IMG/VR virus record: IMGVR_UViG_3300032897_000002
Coordinates: 17,533-81,532 of that record
Source: a virus
Reading direction: 5' to 3' (one strand)
DNA length: 64,000 nt
The position numbers and the translations under genes are program-made. Positions 48,768 through 56,962 of the stretch are shown piece after piece (the stretch's first letter is position 1; each line of letters starts with the position of its first letter). The notes beneath the pieces are model-generated. The model saw nothing but the letters and a program-made list of their open reading frames with translations. It made no database searches and had not been told where the DNA came from.

Positions 48768-50342
48768 TTATTCCAGCGTCAGTTGCTTGGCCTCACCCTT
48801 GTAGTTGTCGGCCACAATCTCGCCATCCTCCAGCACGAATCCCACCTTCCCGGTTTCGTCCACTTCTTCCATGAGAATGGTGTACCCATGCTCGGAAGCC
48901 ATATCGCGGATGACTGCCTTGGTTTTCTTGTCCAGCAAGCTGCCGTCGCGGACGAGAATTGCCTTCAGCCCTGGGTTCTGGGCGATGCAGATGGCGATGG
49001 CAACGCGCCACTTTTCGGCGGTCCCAGCCTGGGCAAGTGGGTGACCGTTGAAAAGTACCTCACCCTTCCCGAATCCGAGGCCAGCTACGGGCATTTTGGC
49101 ATTGGCGATTGCCTTGCGCTTCTGTTCCTCGCGCCTTTCCATGGCCTTAGTCAGATTGTCCGACTCCGCCTTCTTGGTAGCCAGTTCAGCCGCCAGCTTG
49201 TCCCGAGACTGCTTCTGGCGCACCAGATCGTTGATTGTGGTGGCCTCCTGTACGCGCTGGCGGAACGCTGTGAGGTCAACGGGCTCTGGGAGGGGCGGAG
49301 CATCGGAAAGTCGCTTTTCGCACGCCACAGCGTCATTTTCGCGCAATTCGGCCATCTGGAGGCTCTCGATGGCGTCCTGGGGGGTGGGCACGGCGCCATT
49401 TTGGACCGTGGCGCTAAACTCTTCGGCGGAGGAGTCATGTCCAGCAGCCTCTTTGTCCGCTTCCGCGATCTTGCCTTGCAGGGTTGAAATCTGCCTCTTG
49501 AGGAACTCGATTTGCTCCTCATATCCAGCTTTCTTGTCCCGGCAGGCCCGCGCCAAGTCCCGCTGGTCCTTCGCCAGTTCGACGTACCGCTCTATCTCCC
49601 GCGCCTTCGCCTTCTCGGCGTCCTGGCGCAACCGCTTTGCCGCTTCGCGGAGCCCTTTGGCTCTGACTTTCTCCCCATCCCGCCGGCTTTGGCGCACAGT
49701 GATCTCGTTGTTGGCACGGGCCGCCGCCTCCATCTCCTGAGAAATGGCACTGATATCGAGTTCGCCTGCGGGGAGGTCATCGGGAAACACGGTTGCCGGG
49801 ATGCGGGCCTTGAGGGACTCGACTTGCTGATTGATGCCGTGGCGTATTTTGTAATCAGTCTCGTTTTGAACGTCCAGCGCATCCACGTCCACTTCCAAGG
49901 GTGCCAGCCGCTTCAGCATATCGAACTGCTCTGCCTTGTTGGCCTGAATAAAGTCCATCGGCCGGAAGGCAAGAATGCTGAGGAACTGGTCGATTACGGT
50001 TTGGGGACCGCCCGGAAGCTTCTTCTTGTTGGCATCAGTGACGGTAAGCCCGATGGTGCCCTTGTTATTGAAGGTGCGCGTCACTTCGAGGCAGACCTTA
50101 CCGCCAAGTTGCTCGCTGAAGGCGCCGTAGAGCAACCCCTTTTCGGCCCCCTCGCGCAGCGGCTCGGTTTCGGACTTGGGAAGCTCGGAGAACTTCAGGA
50201 GGGCAATGAGGGACTCGCAGGCCGATGACTTTCCGGCTCCGTTCCGACCGCTGATCTCGACAAGGTTGCCTTTCGGCTCGATGGAAATGGCGCGAATTTT
50301 TTTGTAGTTTTGCGAAACCAACTTGATAAGGTTGTAAGGCAT
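48768..50342 (-). CDS. SMC/Rad50-like ATPase
   Basis: 524 residues. Walker A GRNGAGKSSACESL near residue 32; long coiled coil from about residue 195 to 415; the C-terminal half has the ATP-cassette signature region and a Walker-B-like AILVRDGSLLDKK. The N-terminus (LIKLVSQNYKKIRAISIEPKG) is RecF/Rad50-like. In phages this class works with nucleases in recombination. The DEDD and Cas4-like nuclease genes follow. C-terminal KQLTLE is shared with the neighbour. Confidence 0.88.
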   Translation of the reverse strand: MPYNLIKLVSQNYKKIRAISIEPKGNLVEISGRNGAGKSSACESLIALLKFSELPKSETEPLREGAEKGLLYGAFSEQLGGKVCLEVTRTFNNKGTIGLTVTDANKKKLPGGPQTVIDQFLSILAFRPMDFIQANKAEQFDMLKRLAPLEVDVDALDVQNETDYKIRHGINQQVESLKARIPATVFPDDLPAGELDISAISQEMEAAARANNEITVRQSRRDGEKVRAKGLREAAKRLRQDAEKAKAREIERYVELAKDQRDLARACRDKKAGYEEQIEFLKRQISTLQGKIAEADKEAAGHDSSAEEFSATVQNGAVPTPQDAIESLQMAELRENDAVACEKRLSDAPPLPEPVDLTAFRQRVQEATTINDLVRQKQSRDKLAAELATKKAESDNLTKAMERREEQKRKAIANAKMPVAGLGFGKGEVLFNGHPLAQAGTAEKWRVAIAICIAQNPGLKAILVRDGSLLDKKTKAVIRDMASEHGYTILMEEVDETGKVGFVLEDGEIVADNYKGEAKQLTLE

Positions 50343-50350
50343 GAACCCCC

Positions 50351-51325
50351 CTAAAGTTTTGAAATCTTAACCGTCCATGTGTCGGTTGCCTTCACCGTGT
50401 ATTCCTTCCGGTGCCCTGGCGTTCCGGTGATGAGAAACTGCCCGCAGAGCCCGGTTTCGATGTTGCGGAGTTGCGCCTTCACGATCTTGTCAATGGAATC
50501 GAATTCGCTGTGCGCTTCCTTCAATTCCTCCCGGCGCACTAGGGCGGCCTCAAGCTCGGGGTCGGCTAGTACCTTCGCCGCTTCGTGCTTCACATCGGGT
50601 TGACAGAGCCCACCAAACCAATCGCAATGCTTGCATACATCGGGATCGTCAATGAAGGGAGGAAGGGTCTTGGCCTCTTTGTGGTCAAGGGCTTTTTCGG
50701 CCAGGGAAAGGAATTCTTCGACTCTTTCCTTGTTCGGCTCCAACTCGACCGGAATGATGCGAGGGATGCCGGGGCGGTCAATTCCGAGGAAACCAATGGG
50801 CTCCTTCGCTCCCCAGAGGTAGGAGAGAATCTGATAGCCACCCTTGGTTGTCCAGGGCGACCGGAAAAGGTCGTCGAACGTCTCAATCTTGGCCGTAAGT
50901 AGGTGCGACCATGCCTTAAATTCGAAGGGAGCCGACAGCTTGCGTGAGAACTCCAAGCGGGCGTCAACCTTCCCGACGATGGCGACACGGCCCTTCTTAT
51001 CCAGCATTTCGAAGCGCTGCTGCTGGCCCACGACGCTAAACGATGGCACGCACCGCTGTCCTACCCGCGAAAGATAAATCAGCTTGTCACGTTCCACTTC
51101 CTTGCCGCGCTGGAACCGAGCCAGCACGTCGGCCGGAAAGGGAGGCCGTTCGGCTCCGTTGGTCATGTTATAGCACAAGGCGCGGGCGCACGGGCTGTAG
51201 CCGCTGGCATACACATACTCGGCATTGGTGCGCGTGCCCTGGTCGGACAGAAGCTCCTGTTTCCAGGCTTCTTCTATCGAACCCGAAAGGTCTACTGCAT
51301 TCGGAAGGGTTTCAGTTTCGCTCAA
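50351..51325 (-). CDS. Cas4/RecB-like PD-(D/E)XK nuclease with iron-sulfur-type Cys set
   Basis: 324 residues. Core: VGKVDARLEF with the active-site Asp, then FEFKAW (E-X-K), helix QILSYLWG. Cys residues in SPCARALCYN at the N-terminus and CKHCDWFGGLC near residue 230 match the four-Cys Fe-S pattern of Cas4/AddB-type nucleases. It sits between the SMC-like ATPase and the DEDD exonuclease, supporting a recombination role. Confidence 0.85.
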   Translation of the reverse strand: MSETETLPNAVDLSGSIEEAWKQELLSDQGTRTNAEYVYASGYSPCARALCYNMTNGAERPPFPADVLARFQRGKEVERDKLIYLSRVGQRCVPSFSVVGQQQRFEMLDKKGRVAIVGKVDARLEFSRKLSAPFEFKAWSHLLTAKIETFDDLFRSPWTTKGGYQILSYLWGAKEPIGFLGIDRPGIPRIIPVELEPNKERVEEFLSLAEKALDHKEAKTLPPFIDDPDVCKHCDWFGGLCQPDVKHEAAKVLADPELEAALVRREELKEAHSEFDSIDKIVKAQLRNIETGLCGQFLITGTPGHRKEYTVKATDTWTVKISKL

Positions 51326-51335
51326 GGGAGTCTCC

Positions 51336-51902
51336 TTATGGTTTCAGTCTCAGGACTTGGCCTGTCTTGCCACTCACCACAAATCCGTAGCGGTCCACGA
51401 AATCGGTCAAGTCGCGCTCTAGGGCAACATCATCAGCGCAGTAGTTGACGAGTTTGGCCCATTGTCCGGCCTGATACCACTTGGGCGCATCGCCGCCGTA
51501 GCCAATCTTGCCGACTCCGAACGTGCCTTCAGCCACGACGTTCAGGCTCCAACCTGCATGGAGCTTGGAAAATTCCTCATCATTGAGATTGAGGGACCGC
51601 CAGATGCGCTGAAGGATGTCGTTGGTCTTGGGCTTCAATTCCAGAACGCGGGAACGGCCCGGAATCGCCCAGATCACAGGGAAGTCAAAACGGTAAATAT
51701 TGAACCCGCTGATGCGGTCGGCTTTGAGAAGGCGCTCTTGGAGGGAGGGCACATCATCGGGGCCGTAGACGCGCATCCGTTCGCCCTTGTATTCCCAGAC
51801 ACATGCACAGGCCACGCCAAGTTTATCCGTGGCATCCCAGCCGCCGGGGGTTTCCTCGATGGTTTTCTGGATTTCAACATCTACTACAACGTGGTCGATC
51901 AT
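51336..51902 (-). CDS. DEDD-type 3'-5' exonuclease-like protein
   Basis: 188 residues from ATG 51902 (GGAGATGACA). VVVDVEIQ near the start carries the D-X-E motif, GFNIYRFDFPVI gives the second Asp, and NYCADDVALERDL gives the last Asp pair. This is the ribonuclease-H-like DnaQ/RNase T pattern. Likely degrades single-stranded ends during repair or recombination. Confidence 0.8.
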   Translation of the reverse strand: MIDHVVVDVEIQKTIEETPGGWDATDKLGVACACVWEYKGERMRVYGPDDVPSLQERLLKADRISGFNIYRFDFPVIWAIPGRSRVLELKPKTNDILQRIWRSLNLNDEEFSKLHAGWSLNVVAEGTFGVGKIGYGGDAPKWYQAGQWAKLVNYCADDVALERDLTDFVDRYGFVVSGKTGQVLRLKP

Positions 51903-51908
51903 TGTCAT

Positions 51909-52250
51909 CTCCTGGTGGGCTCGGTTGCGTGACCGGAATTCCACCGGCTCGGCTCATAGCAGTTACGATTCGCTTTGGGGTCCATCTCACCCAACCGGAC
52001 AGCGTAGAGGTTGGCCACGGACTCGCACCGTGGAGCTTGTTAAGCGACCGAGCCGTCAATCCTGACCGCGCTCTTTTTTCTGGGTCGCTACTCCCAATTA
52101 CCCCCAGTTGCCACCTCTGGAGGTCGCCGTTCCGCCCCTTCCATCTCTGCTCCTGTGTCAGTGTCCACAGCGCACGCAACCATTGCCCATAAAACTGATG
52201 CCGCCAGCCTCTAACGCCTAGAGGAAATCCCGATCCGTGGCGGCACAACT
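51909..52250 (-). other. Structured intergenic region in the recombination module
   Basis: Contains two perfect hairpins: CCTCTA/TAGAGG (52208-52224) and CCACGG/CCGTGG with loop TGCGAGT (52015-52033). A 124-residue frame (52248-51874) covers it, but it starts with TTG, lacks a ribosome site and overlaps the exonuclease start, so I do not call it. The hairpins could be a replication origin, a leader RNA or part of a regulatory element. Confidence 0.45.
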
Positions 52251-53441
52251 CTACAACCCTAACTCGCCCTGCCCCTCGTTGTCGGGAGGCGTCGTAGGGG
52301 GCAAGATCGTTGCATACTTCTTTTCAAGTTCGTCGCAGGCTTTGGAAATCAGCCTCAAGGTCTTAGCTGCTTTCCAGGTCTTGATCTGCTCGTAAGTGTA
52401 CGCCGTGCCTTCGATGGTGAAAAATTGTTTACAGACCGCATCCGGGGTCAGGCTCTTGTCGGCCTGCTGAAGCTGTATGAGGATACCGCCCAGGCGAATG
52501 ATCTCGGGTGGGAACGTGGCGGCGGCAACTTCGGATGCCTTGGTGAAGCCGGACTTCTCTTCCGTGGTGCCGTTGGTGGCTGGCTTCCGTGCCGCGAGTT
52601 GTTCAAGCCAGTCGGACTCATTGAGAGTTTCTTTGCAGTCCTTGCTTCGAAAGTTCGGGCATCCGTAGAATGAGCCCTTGTTGCCCTTCCGAAGAACCAT
52701 GTCGATGTGGCACTTTGGGCATTTCGGCGGCTGCACTTTGTCGGGAGCCATCTCGCCTTGGAAACTCCGCTCGCCCTTCTTACCAAATCCACGGCCTTCA
52801 CGGAATCGAGCACGAACCTTGGTCGGGTCGGTTTTCTGGTAGATTTCCATGATCTCTTCAAGCGGAACGCTTTCCAAGCCGGCCAGTTCCCGCGTTATTG
52901 AGCCGTCCAGATTCGATCTCGCGGCCTTTCTCACGGCAAGGTCAAGGGCAGTTCCCGTCAAAGGGGGATTTTGCTTCGTGATAAAATCATCTGTCGATGA
53001 TCTGGCACCTTCAATGCTCTCGACTTGACCAAGACTCCGGGCGCAAAATCCGCTGCCCGAAATGATGTAGGTAAATGAGCCATCGGTCTGGGTCATCTTC
53101 TCCGGTTTTGAAACATTGTAGATGCTGATGCCGTACAGCGGACGGACACGAGCGCACCCGCAATCCTGAAGGTAACAAGTAATGCGCCCTTCGGGGTCAC
53201 GAAAAAGCAGCCAATCCTCGGGTGCTGTAAGGGACAGGGCCGCCCTTCGCAAGTTGTTCCACAAATCAATGGCGGCCTGCAAGGTCTGCACGCCCACGCC
53301 CAATTGCTTGGAAAGCTCGGCAAGGGATAACATATTTTTCCCCTGCCATGTCGGAGCGGACGTAGTAGTCGGTGCCTTCACAGACTCTTCGGTGTTTTGA
53401 GTGCCGCCGTTCTCTTCAATGCCTTCGTAATCGCCGTTCAT
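52251..53441 (-). CDS. Putative ssDNA annealing/recombination protein with zinc ribbon
   Basis: 396 residues. An N-terminal region (RRAALSLTAPEDWLLFRDPEGRITCYLQDCG, ITGSGFCARSLGQ, ARSSTDDF, ALDLAVRKAARSNLDGSITRELAG) is a block seen in phage recombination or replication operons. Residues about 240-275 hold a topoisomerase-like zinc ribbon (CPKCHIDMVLRKGNKGSFYGCPNF...C). Together with the SMC-like ATPase and the nucleases it suggests a RecT/Erf/Rad52-like annealing role, but no defining motif was identified. Confidence 0.6.
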   Translation of the reverse strand: MNGDYEGIEENGGTQNTEESVKAPTTTSAPTWQGKNMLSLAELSKQLGVGVQTLQAAIDLWNNLRRAALSLTAPEDWLLFRDPEGRITCYLQDCGCARVRPLYGISIYNVSKPEKMTQTDGSFTYIISGSGFCARSLGQVESIEGARSSTDDFITKQNPPLTGTALDLAVRKAARSNLDGSITRELAGLESVPLEEIMEIYQKTDPTKVRARFREGRGFGKKGERSFQGEMAPDKVQPPKCPKCHIDMVLRKGNKGSFYGCPNFRSKDCKETLNESDWLEQLAARKPATNGTTEEKSGFTKASEVAAATFPPEIIRLGGILIQLQQADKSLTPDAVCKQFFTIEGTAYTYEQIKTWKAAKTLRLISKACDELEKKYATILPPTTPPDNEGQGELGL

Positions 53442-53563
53442 GATTTTTCCTTTCTCTTGCTGTCTGGGCTCCAGTCGTACCGCTTACAGCGCGGACAGCT
53501 TTTAGGGGTTTTCACCCTCGAAACCCAAGCGTAACCGCATTGCTGGCATACATGGCTTTTCAT
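53438..53563 (-). CDS. Small zinc-ribbon protein (41 aa)
   Basis: ATG 53563 behind GAGGACGTT. CQQCGYAWVSRV...CPRCKRYDW is a zinc ribbon similar to the N-terminus of the 25950-26498 protein. It precedes the recombination gene and overlaps its start (ATGA). Confidence 0.7.
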   Translation of the reverse strand: MKSHVCQQCGYAWVSRVKTPKSCPRCKRYDWSPDSKRKEKS

Positions 53564-53572
53564 AACGTCCTC

Positions 53573-53601
53573 ATCGTAATATTATTAAAATCGCTTGTCA
53601 A
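53573..53601 (-). promoter_or_regulatory. Promoter of the recombination module
   Basis: TTGACA (53601-53596), 17-nt spacer, TACGAT (53578-53573). Confidence 0.75.
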
Positions 53602-53939
53602 GAACTTTTTTCAGGGGAAATCGCCCACACGACCATGCTGCGCCCGCCCCGGTTCTTCCGCCTCTTCCCGGTGTCCACCAGCTTTCCGGCCTGGGCAAGT
53701 TCCGACCGTCTCTTTCGCAGGGTGCTGAATCCGGGGTGGGAGTCGCCAAGGGCATCCTCCAAGTCTTCATCCGTGCTCGGGCCGTGCGCGAAAAAGAATT
53801 CCAGCACGTCCTGTTGAAGCGCCGTCAGCTTCTCGCCTCTCATCGCAAGTCCCGCCTCACGCGAAGTCTCCGGCCCCTTCTTCCGGTAAGCCCCGTGAGC
53901 TTCGGGAGTGGAATCGAAGAGTGTAGGCTGGTCGGTCAT
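53598..53939 (-). CDS. Small winged-helix-like protein
   Basis: 113 residues; TALQQDVLEFFFAHGPSTDEDLEDALGD and a basic wing (RKRRSELAQAGKLVDTGKRR) suggest a winged helix for DNA binding. Coupled to the upstream gene by TCATGA overlap. Confidence 0.65.
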   Translation of the reverse strand: MTDQPTLFDSTPEAHGAYRKKGPETSREAGLAMRGEKLTALQQDVLEFFFAHGPSTDEDLEDALGDSHPGFSTLRKRRSELAQAGKLVDTGKRRKNRGGRSMVVWAISPEKSS

Positions 53940-54112
53940 GATTTCTTCTTTTTCTTCAGTTCCGCGTCGAGAGCCGCTTTGATCCGGTTCGCCACGGCTG
54001 ACTCACACCATCCGAGTTGAGCAGCATCATCCATCGACAAGTGCGAGTAGTGCTTGCTGGGGCCGGTAAAGAGGTCCTTGGCGATCTTCTGTGCAACCTT
54101 TTTTGTGTCCAT
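53936..54112 (-). CDS. Hypothetical protein (58 aa)
   Basis: Helical and basic (DTKKVAQKIAKDLFTGPSKH...), ending in a Lys-rich tail. ATG 54112 coincides with the cold-shock gene's stop. Not recognised. Confidence 0.6.
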   Translation of the reverse strand: MDTKKVAQKIAKDLFTGPSKHYSHLSMDDAAQLGWCESAVANRIKAALDAELKKKKKS

Positions 54113-54327
54113 CAGTCCACCCTTTCGACACCAACCGCTCTCAATCCCTTCGGCCCGTCCTTGACCTCAAATTCCACATGTTGCCCCTCCGCGAGCTTCT
54201 TCTTGCCCGTTCCCGCGATGGCGCTGAAGTGGACAAATACTGATTGCCGCGTGCCGTCCACCGAGATGAAGCCATACCCTTTCTCATCGAACCAGCGGCT
54301 TACCGTACCTGTGACTCGTTCCGACAT
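54112..54327 (-). CDS. csp: Cold-shock-domain protein
   Basis: 71 residues: [19 protein letters not shown] contains RNP1 (KGYGFI), and VFVHFSAI is RNP2. Single-stranded nucleic-acid binding chaperone. Phage-encoded CSPs can support expression of late or structured mRNAs. Confidence 0.92.
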   Translation of the reverse strand: MSERVTGTVSRWFDEKGYGFISVDGTRQSVFVHFSAIAGTGKKKLAEGQHVEFEVKDGPKGLRAVGVERVD

Positions 54328-54339
54328 GGAACCTCCTGA

Positions 54340-54972
54340 TTAGATGCGACGAAATGAAATGGCCCAAACCCAAAAATTCCCTGACCACGGGAACTTCTTG
54401 CCGTTGATGTCGTCCCAAAGATCAGCGAATGTCATGCGATAGGAATAGGCCACGGTATCTGGGTTGGCGGGATCGTAGAGCAGCTTGCGCTCAACGCCCT
54501 CCGCCTTCGCATCCTCTTCGCTGATGTCCTGAAGCCGTTGGACTCTGACTTCTGTAATCTCCAGCGTCAGGCGGCTGGCCCAGCGGGGCATGTGGATGGA
54601 GGGACGCCATCTTCCACGGTCGTTAAATTCAAAATTAAATCCTCCTCCGGCGCGATAGGCAACATTGTGAACATGGCGGGAAAGGCTTCCATGATAACTA
54701 TCGTAAGCCGTGCTCACCGCCCAAGTTTCGCGAACGTAAAGATGGTCGCCTGGAACCCCGAAGGGGCATTTCACGAGTTCCGACATTCCGTCTGCCATAA
54801 AAAATCTGACTCCATCCTTCTGCGGAGTCGCCTCGACCAATCCTCGCTTGAGGAAATCTGGATGCGGCTGCCGATTCATCACTCTTCGCGTCTGTGTTTT
54901 CCGGCCTTCCATGATGGCGCGGACTCCCCAACCCTGAAAGATGATGGGGCGTGCTTTATGTTCTTTCTCCAT
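54340..54972 (-). CDS. ASCH/PUA-like phage protein
   Basis: 210 residues. IIFQGWGVRAIMEGRKTQTRRV, GDHLYVRETWAV, RLTLEITEVRVQRLQDISEEDAKAEG and W at the C-terminus match the phage ASCH family. RNA or nucleotide binding is likely. ATG lies 8 nt after the -10 box, so the mRNA may be leaderless. Confidence 0.85.
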   Translation of the reverse strand: MEKEHKARPIIFQGWGVRAIMEGRKTQTRRVMNRQPHPDFLKRGLVEATPQKDGVRFFMADGMSELVKCPFGVPGDHLYVRETWAVSTAYDSYHGSLSRHVHNVAYRAGGGFNFEFNDRGRWRPSIHMPRWASRLTLEITEVRVQRLQDISEEDAKAEGVERKLLYDPANPDTVAYSYRMTFADLWDDINGKKFPWSGNFWVWAISFRRI

Positions 54973-54980
54973 GATTGGGG

Positions 54981-55009
54981 AGTATCAGCCAGTTCGATAG
55001 GTTTGTCAA
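54981..55009 (-). promoter_or_regulatory. Promoter with operator-like spacer
   Basis: TTGACA (55009-55004), 17-nt spacer with CCTATCGAAC, GATACT (54986-54981). Confidence 0.75.
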
Positions 55010-55016
55010 GGGGAAA

Positions 55017-55394
55017 TTACATATTCTTCCGAAGCCATTCTTCGAGTTCGGCAGCAGACCTTATTAAGAGGTAGGTGTGGCCCTCGTCCTCGACCATCTG
55101 CTGAAATTGCTTTTGCTCGGCGGATTGCTCGCCCGTAGGCGATTTCAACTCAAGCCAAACTATTTCGGGTTCTTGCCATGTTGCGTTGCTACGATCTGCT
55201 GAATAGGTTCTCTGCGGAAAGCAAAGGATGTCAGCCGTGCCGCTCGGATTCCCCATGACGCGGTGCCGTGACTTGCCGTGAACAACAATCTGATCCCCTG
55301 CGTTCATCCTGAAGCACAGCACTCCCCGCGCTTTGAGGAGTTCCACTACGGCCCGCTTTACGTCGGCTTCGCTGCGCTTAAATCTTTCCGCCAT
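55017..55394 (-). CDS. VRR-NUC-domain nuclease
   Basis: 125 residues. RFKRSEADVKRAVVELLKARGVLC, GTADILCF (the Asp of the PD-(D/E)XK core) and IVWLELKSPTGEQSAEQKQF (E-X-K plus helix) are typical of the small phage VRR-NUC group, related to Holliday-junction resolvase-like nucleases. Confidence 0.88.
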   Translation of the reverse strand: MAERFKRSEADVKRAVVELLKARGVLCFRMNAGDQIVVHGKSRHRVMGNPSGTADILCFPQRTYSADRSNATWQEPEIVWLELKSPTGEQSAEQKQFQQMVEDEGHTYLLIRSAAELEEWLRKNM

Positions 55395-55837
55395 ACCAAT
55401 CTCCTATTCGCGTGCTCGCGTCGGTGACATTCTTTGCAGGCTGCCAGGCTGTTTTCAACGCTGATTTCGCCTCTCTTGAATCCGGTCATGCCCCGTGGCT
55501 GGCGCTCGTGCATTTCGCCCGACTCCCAAGTGATGGCGGCATTACAGCGTTTTCTGTCCTTGGGCACTTCGCAATGCCCGGCGGCTCGGTCAAAGACCTG
55601 TCGGCGGATACTCTCGACCGCGCCAGCACGGGGAGCCCAGGCCCATGGCAGACCGCTTTGAACGGCTGCCTTCTCCGACAGGAAGATTCTCTTGATGATG
55701 CAGGTTTCGCCAAGGTGGACATGCCTGTCAATTTCGACCGGCACAAACTCCTTGTGCCGTCGCATCGGCTTGCGGCTGCGCTTGAAACTCGTCCGCTTCA
55801 TTGGCTTGCGTGACCGGCGCATCGGGGAGCGCTTCAT
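55358..55837 (-). CDS. HNH-type nuclease with basic N-terminus
   Basis: 159 residues. N-terminal region of Arg/Lys/Ser repeats (RRSRKPMKRTSFKRSRKP), then CEVPKDRKRC, AITWESGEMHERQPRG and NSLAACKECHRREH, an HNH fold with Cys pairs. Overlaps the VRR-NUC start by 37 bp. Freestanding HNH nuclease of phage type. Confidence 0.75.
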   Translation of the reverse strand: MKRSPMRRSRKPMKRTSFKRSRKPMRRHKEFVPVEIDRHVHLGETCIIKRIFLSEKAAVQSGLPWAWAPRAGAVESIRRQVFDRAAGHCEVPKDRKRCNAAITWESGEMHERQPRGMTGFKRGEISVENSLAACKECHRREHANRRLVWRKDLSAAKPT

Positions 55838-56100
55838 TTCGGTGGGTCTTCCATTCCCACGACCGTCAGCACCGTGTCTTTGTGGACGTAGGTACAGGTT
55901 TCGTCAGGATGGCAGAACTGGAGAAAGTCCGTGTCGGTGTCATCGGTTCCGTGCCAGCACGTTATTTCGAGCGTCAGCTTGTCTCCGAATCCGGGCCTGA
56001 AGGTGATCTGTATCATCGACGGCTTCAGGTCCGTCTCCGGTTCGAGGTTATTTTTGATGTCCTGAATTACATCTTTAACTTCTTGGACGGCCGCCGCCAC
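55834..56100 (-). CDS. Hypothetical protein
   Basis: 88 residues from GTG 56100. Beta-rich (MIQITFRPGFGDKLTLEITCW) after a helix. The stronger ribosome site (AAGGAGGCTTACA, before ATG 56135) belongs to an out-of-frame 22-codon ORF overlapping its start, so this gene may depend on coupled translation. Confidence 0.6.
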   Translation of the reverse strand: MAAAVQEVKDVIQDIKNNLEPETDLKPSMIQITFRPGFGDKLTLEITCWHGTDDTDTDFLQFCHPDETCTYVHKDTVLTVVGMEDPPK

Positions 56101-56170
56101 TGCCGATTCTTCCTTTTACTCCAAGGCCAATTCATTGTAAGCCTCCTTGTGGGGATAGATTCATGCAGGC

Positions 56171-56199
56171 ATCTTTGCACTATTCGATGGGTTAGTCAA
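56171..56199 (-). promoter_or_regulatory. Promoter with operator-like spacer
   Basis: TTGACT (56199-56194), 17-nt spacer with CCCATCGAAT, AAAGAT (56176-56171). Leads the 56100 gene and the nucleases after it. Confidence 0.65.
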
Positions 56200-56295
56200 G
56201 CCCAATAAAGGGGGAAGGCATGGCTCTGTTCAGGGCTGTTGGTTTGATTGGCGGGAATGCGTGCGGATTATGAGGTAACGTGCGGACCTTCCCCC

Positions 56296-56511
56296 CTAAT
56301 TGTCGTCTGGCAACATCAAAGGTGTCCCATTAGGAATGGGAGGATAGGCCGCTCGGTGTGCGAACGGTCTACCATTGATCTCGTTCGGGTGCTCGCGCAT
56401 GGCCTTGTCCCAGGCGGCGTCGAGGTCCATATACTTCAGCAGCGGCTCGACGTAGCGACGCTTGAAGCTCTCGACGCGCTCAATCTGTTGGGTTGGGTCC
56501 GGTTCCACCAT
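56296..56511 (-). CDS. Hypothetical protein (71 aa)
   Basis: Helical and charged (VESFKRRYVEPLLKYMDLDAAW), with a Pro-rich tail. Overlaps the upstream gene by 32 bp. Not recognised. Confidence 0.6.
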   Translation of the reverse strand: MVEPDPTQQIERVESFKRRYVEPLLKYMDLDAAWDKAMREHPNEINGRPFAHRAAYPPIPNGTPLMLPDDN

Positions 56512-56845
56512 CTTTTACCACCTCAACAATCGGAAACGGTTTGAAATCGGAACAACCACAGGTAGACCATGAGATGGCCTCATCCCTGCTTATTTCCGTG
56601 CCCACTGTCAGGATTTGGCCTTTGGCGAACGTCCTTCTTCCCGGCTTGCTGCCGAGATGAACGTCGATGGTATCGATGCCGTATAGAACTTTGACCTTCA
56701 TGGCTTTCCCTTCGCAGGATGCCCGAGCACCGCCTTGTGTGGTCATGGCTTCGGGCTTCCCTTCCATCAGGTCTACCAGCAAAAAACTTGCCGCAATAAT
56801 TCCTGCGACAACGATGAAGAAAAATGTTGCAGCTTCATAACTCAT
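56480..56845 (-). CDS. Membrane-anchored hypothetical protein
   Basis: 121 residues; N-terminal hydrophobic helix (TFFFIVVAGIIAASFLLV), then a globular part starting MKVKVLYGIDTIDVHLG. The last part could be a separate gene with its own ATG. Not recognised. Confidence 0.6.
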   Translation of the reverse strand: MSYEAATFFFIVVAGIIAASFLLVDLMEGKPEAMTTQGGARASCEGKAMKVKVLYGIDTIDVHLGSKPGRRTFAKGQILTVGTEISRDEAISWSTCGCSDFKPFPIVEVVKDGGTGPNPTD

Positions 56846-56955
56846 TTCTTGTTCACCAGTCGCTTGACCCAGTAGTACGGGGCCGTAGCCAGCGCCACGA
56901 CCCCGATTAAGAGTTTTCCGAAGATGCCCGAGCTTGAGGGTTGCTGGTCAGACAT
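56842..56955 (-). CDS. Tiny membrane protein (37 aa)
   Basis: ATG 56955; one hydrophobic helix (GKLLIGVVALATAPYYWV) and a basic end. Position before the lipoprotein and holin-like gene suggests a lysis-region product. Confidence 0.55.
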   Translation of the reverse strand: MSDQQPSSSGIFGKLLIGVVALATAPYYWVKRLVNKK

Positions 56956-56962
56956 TAGAGCC

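Noticed and set aside
51874-52248. 124-residue frame in the recombination module
   Set aside because: TTG start, no ribosome site and overlap with the start of the exonuclease gene.
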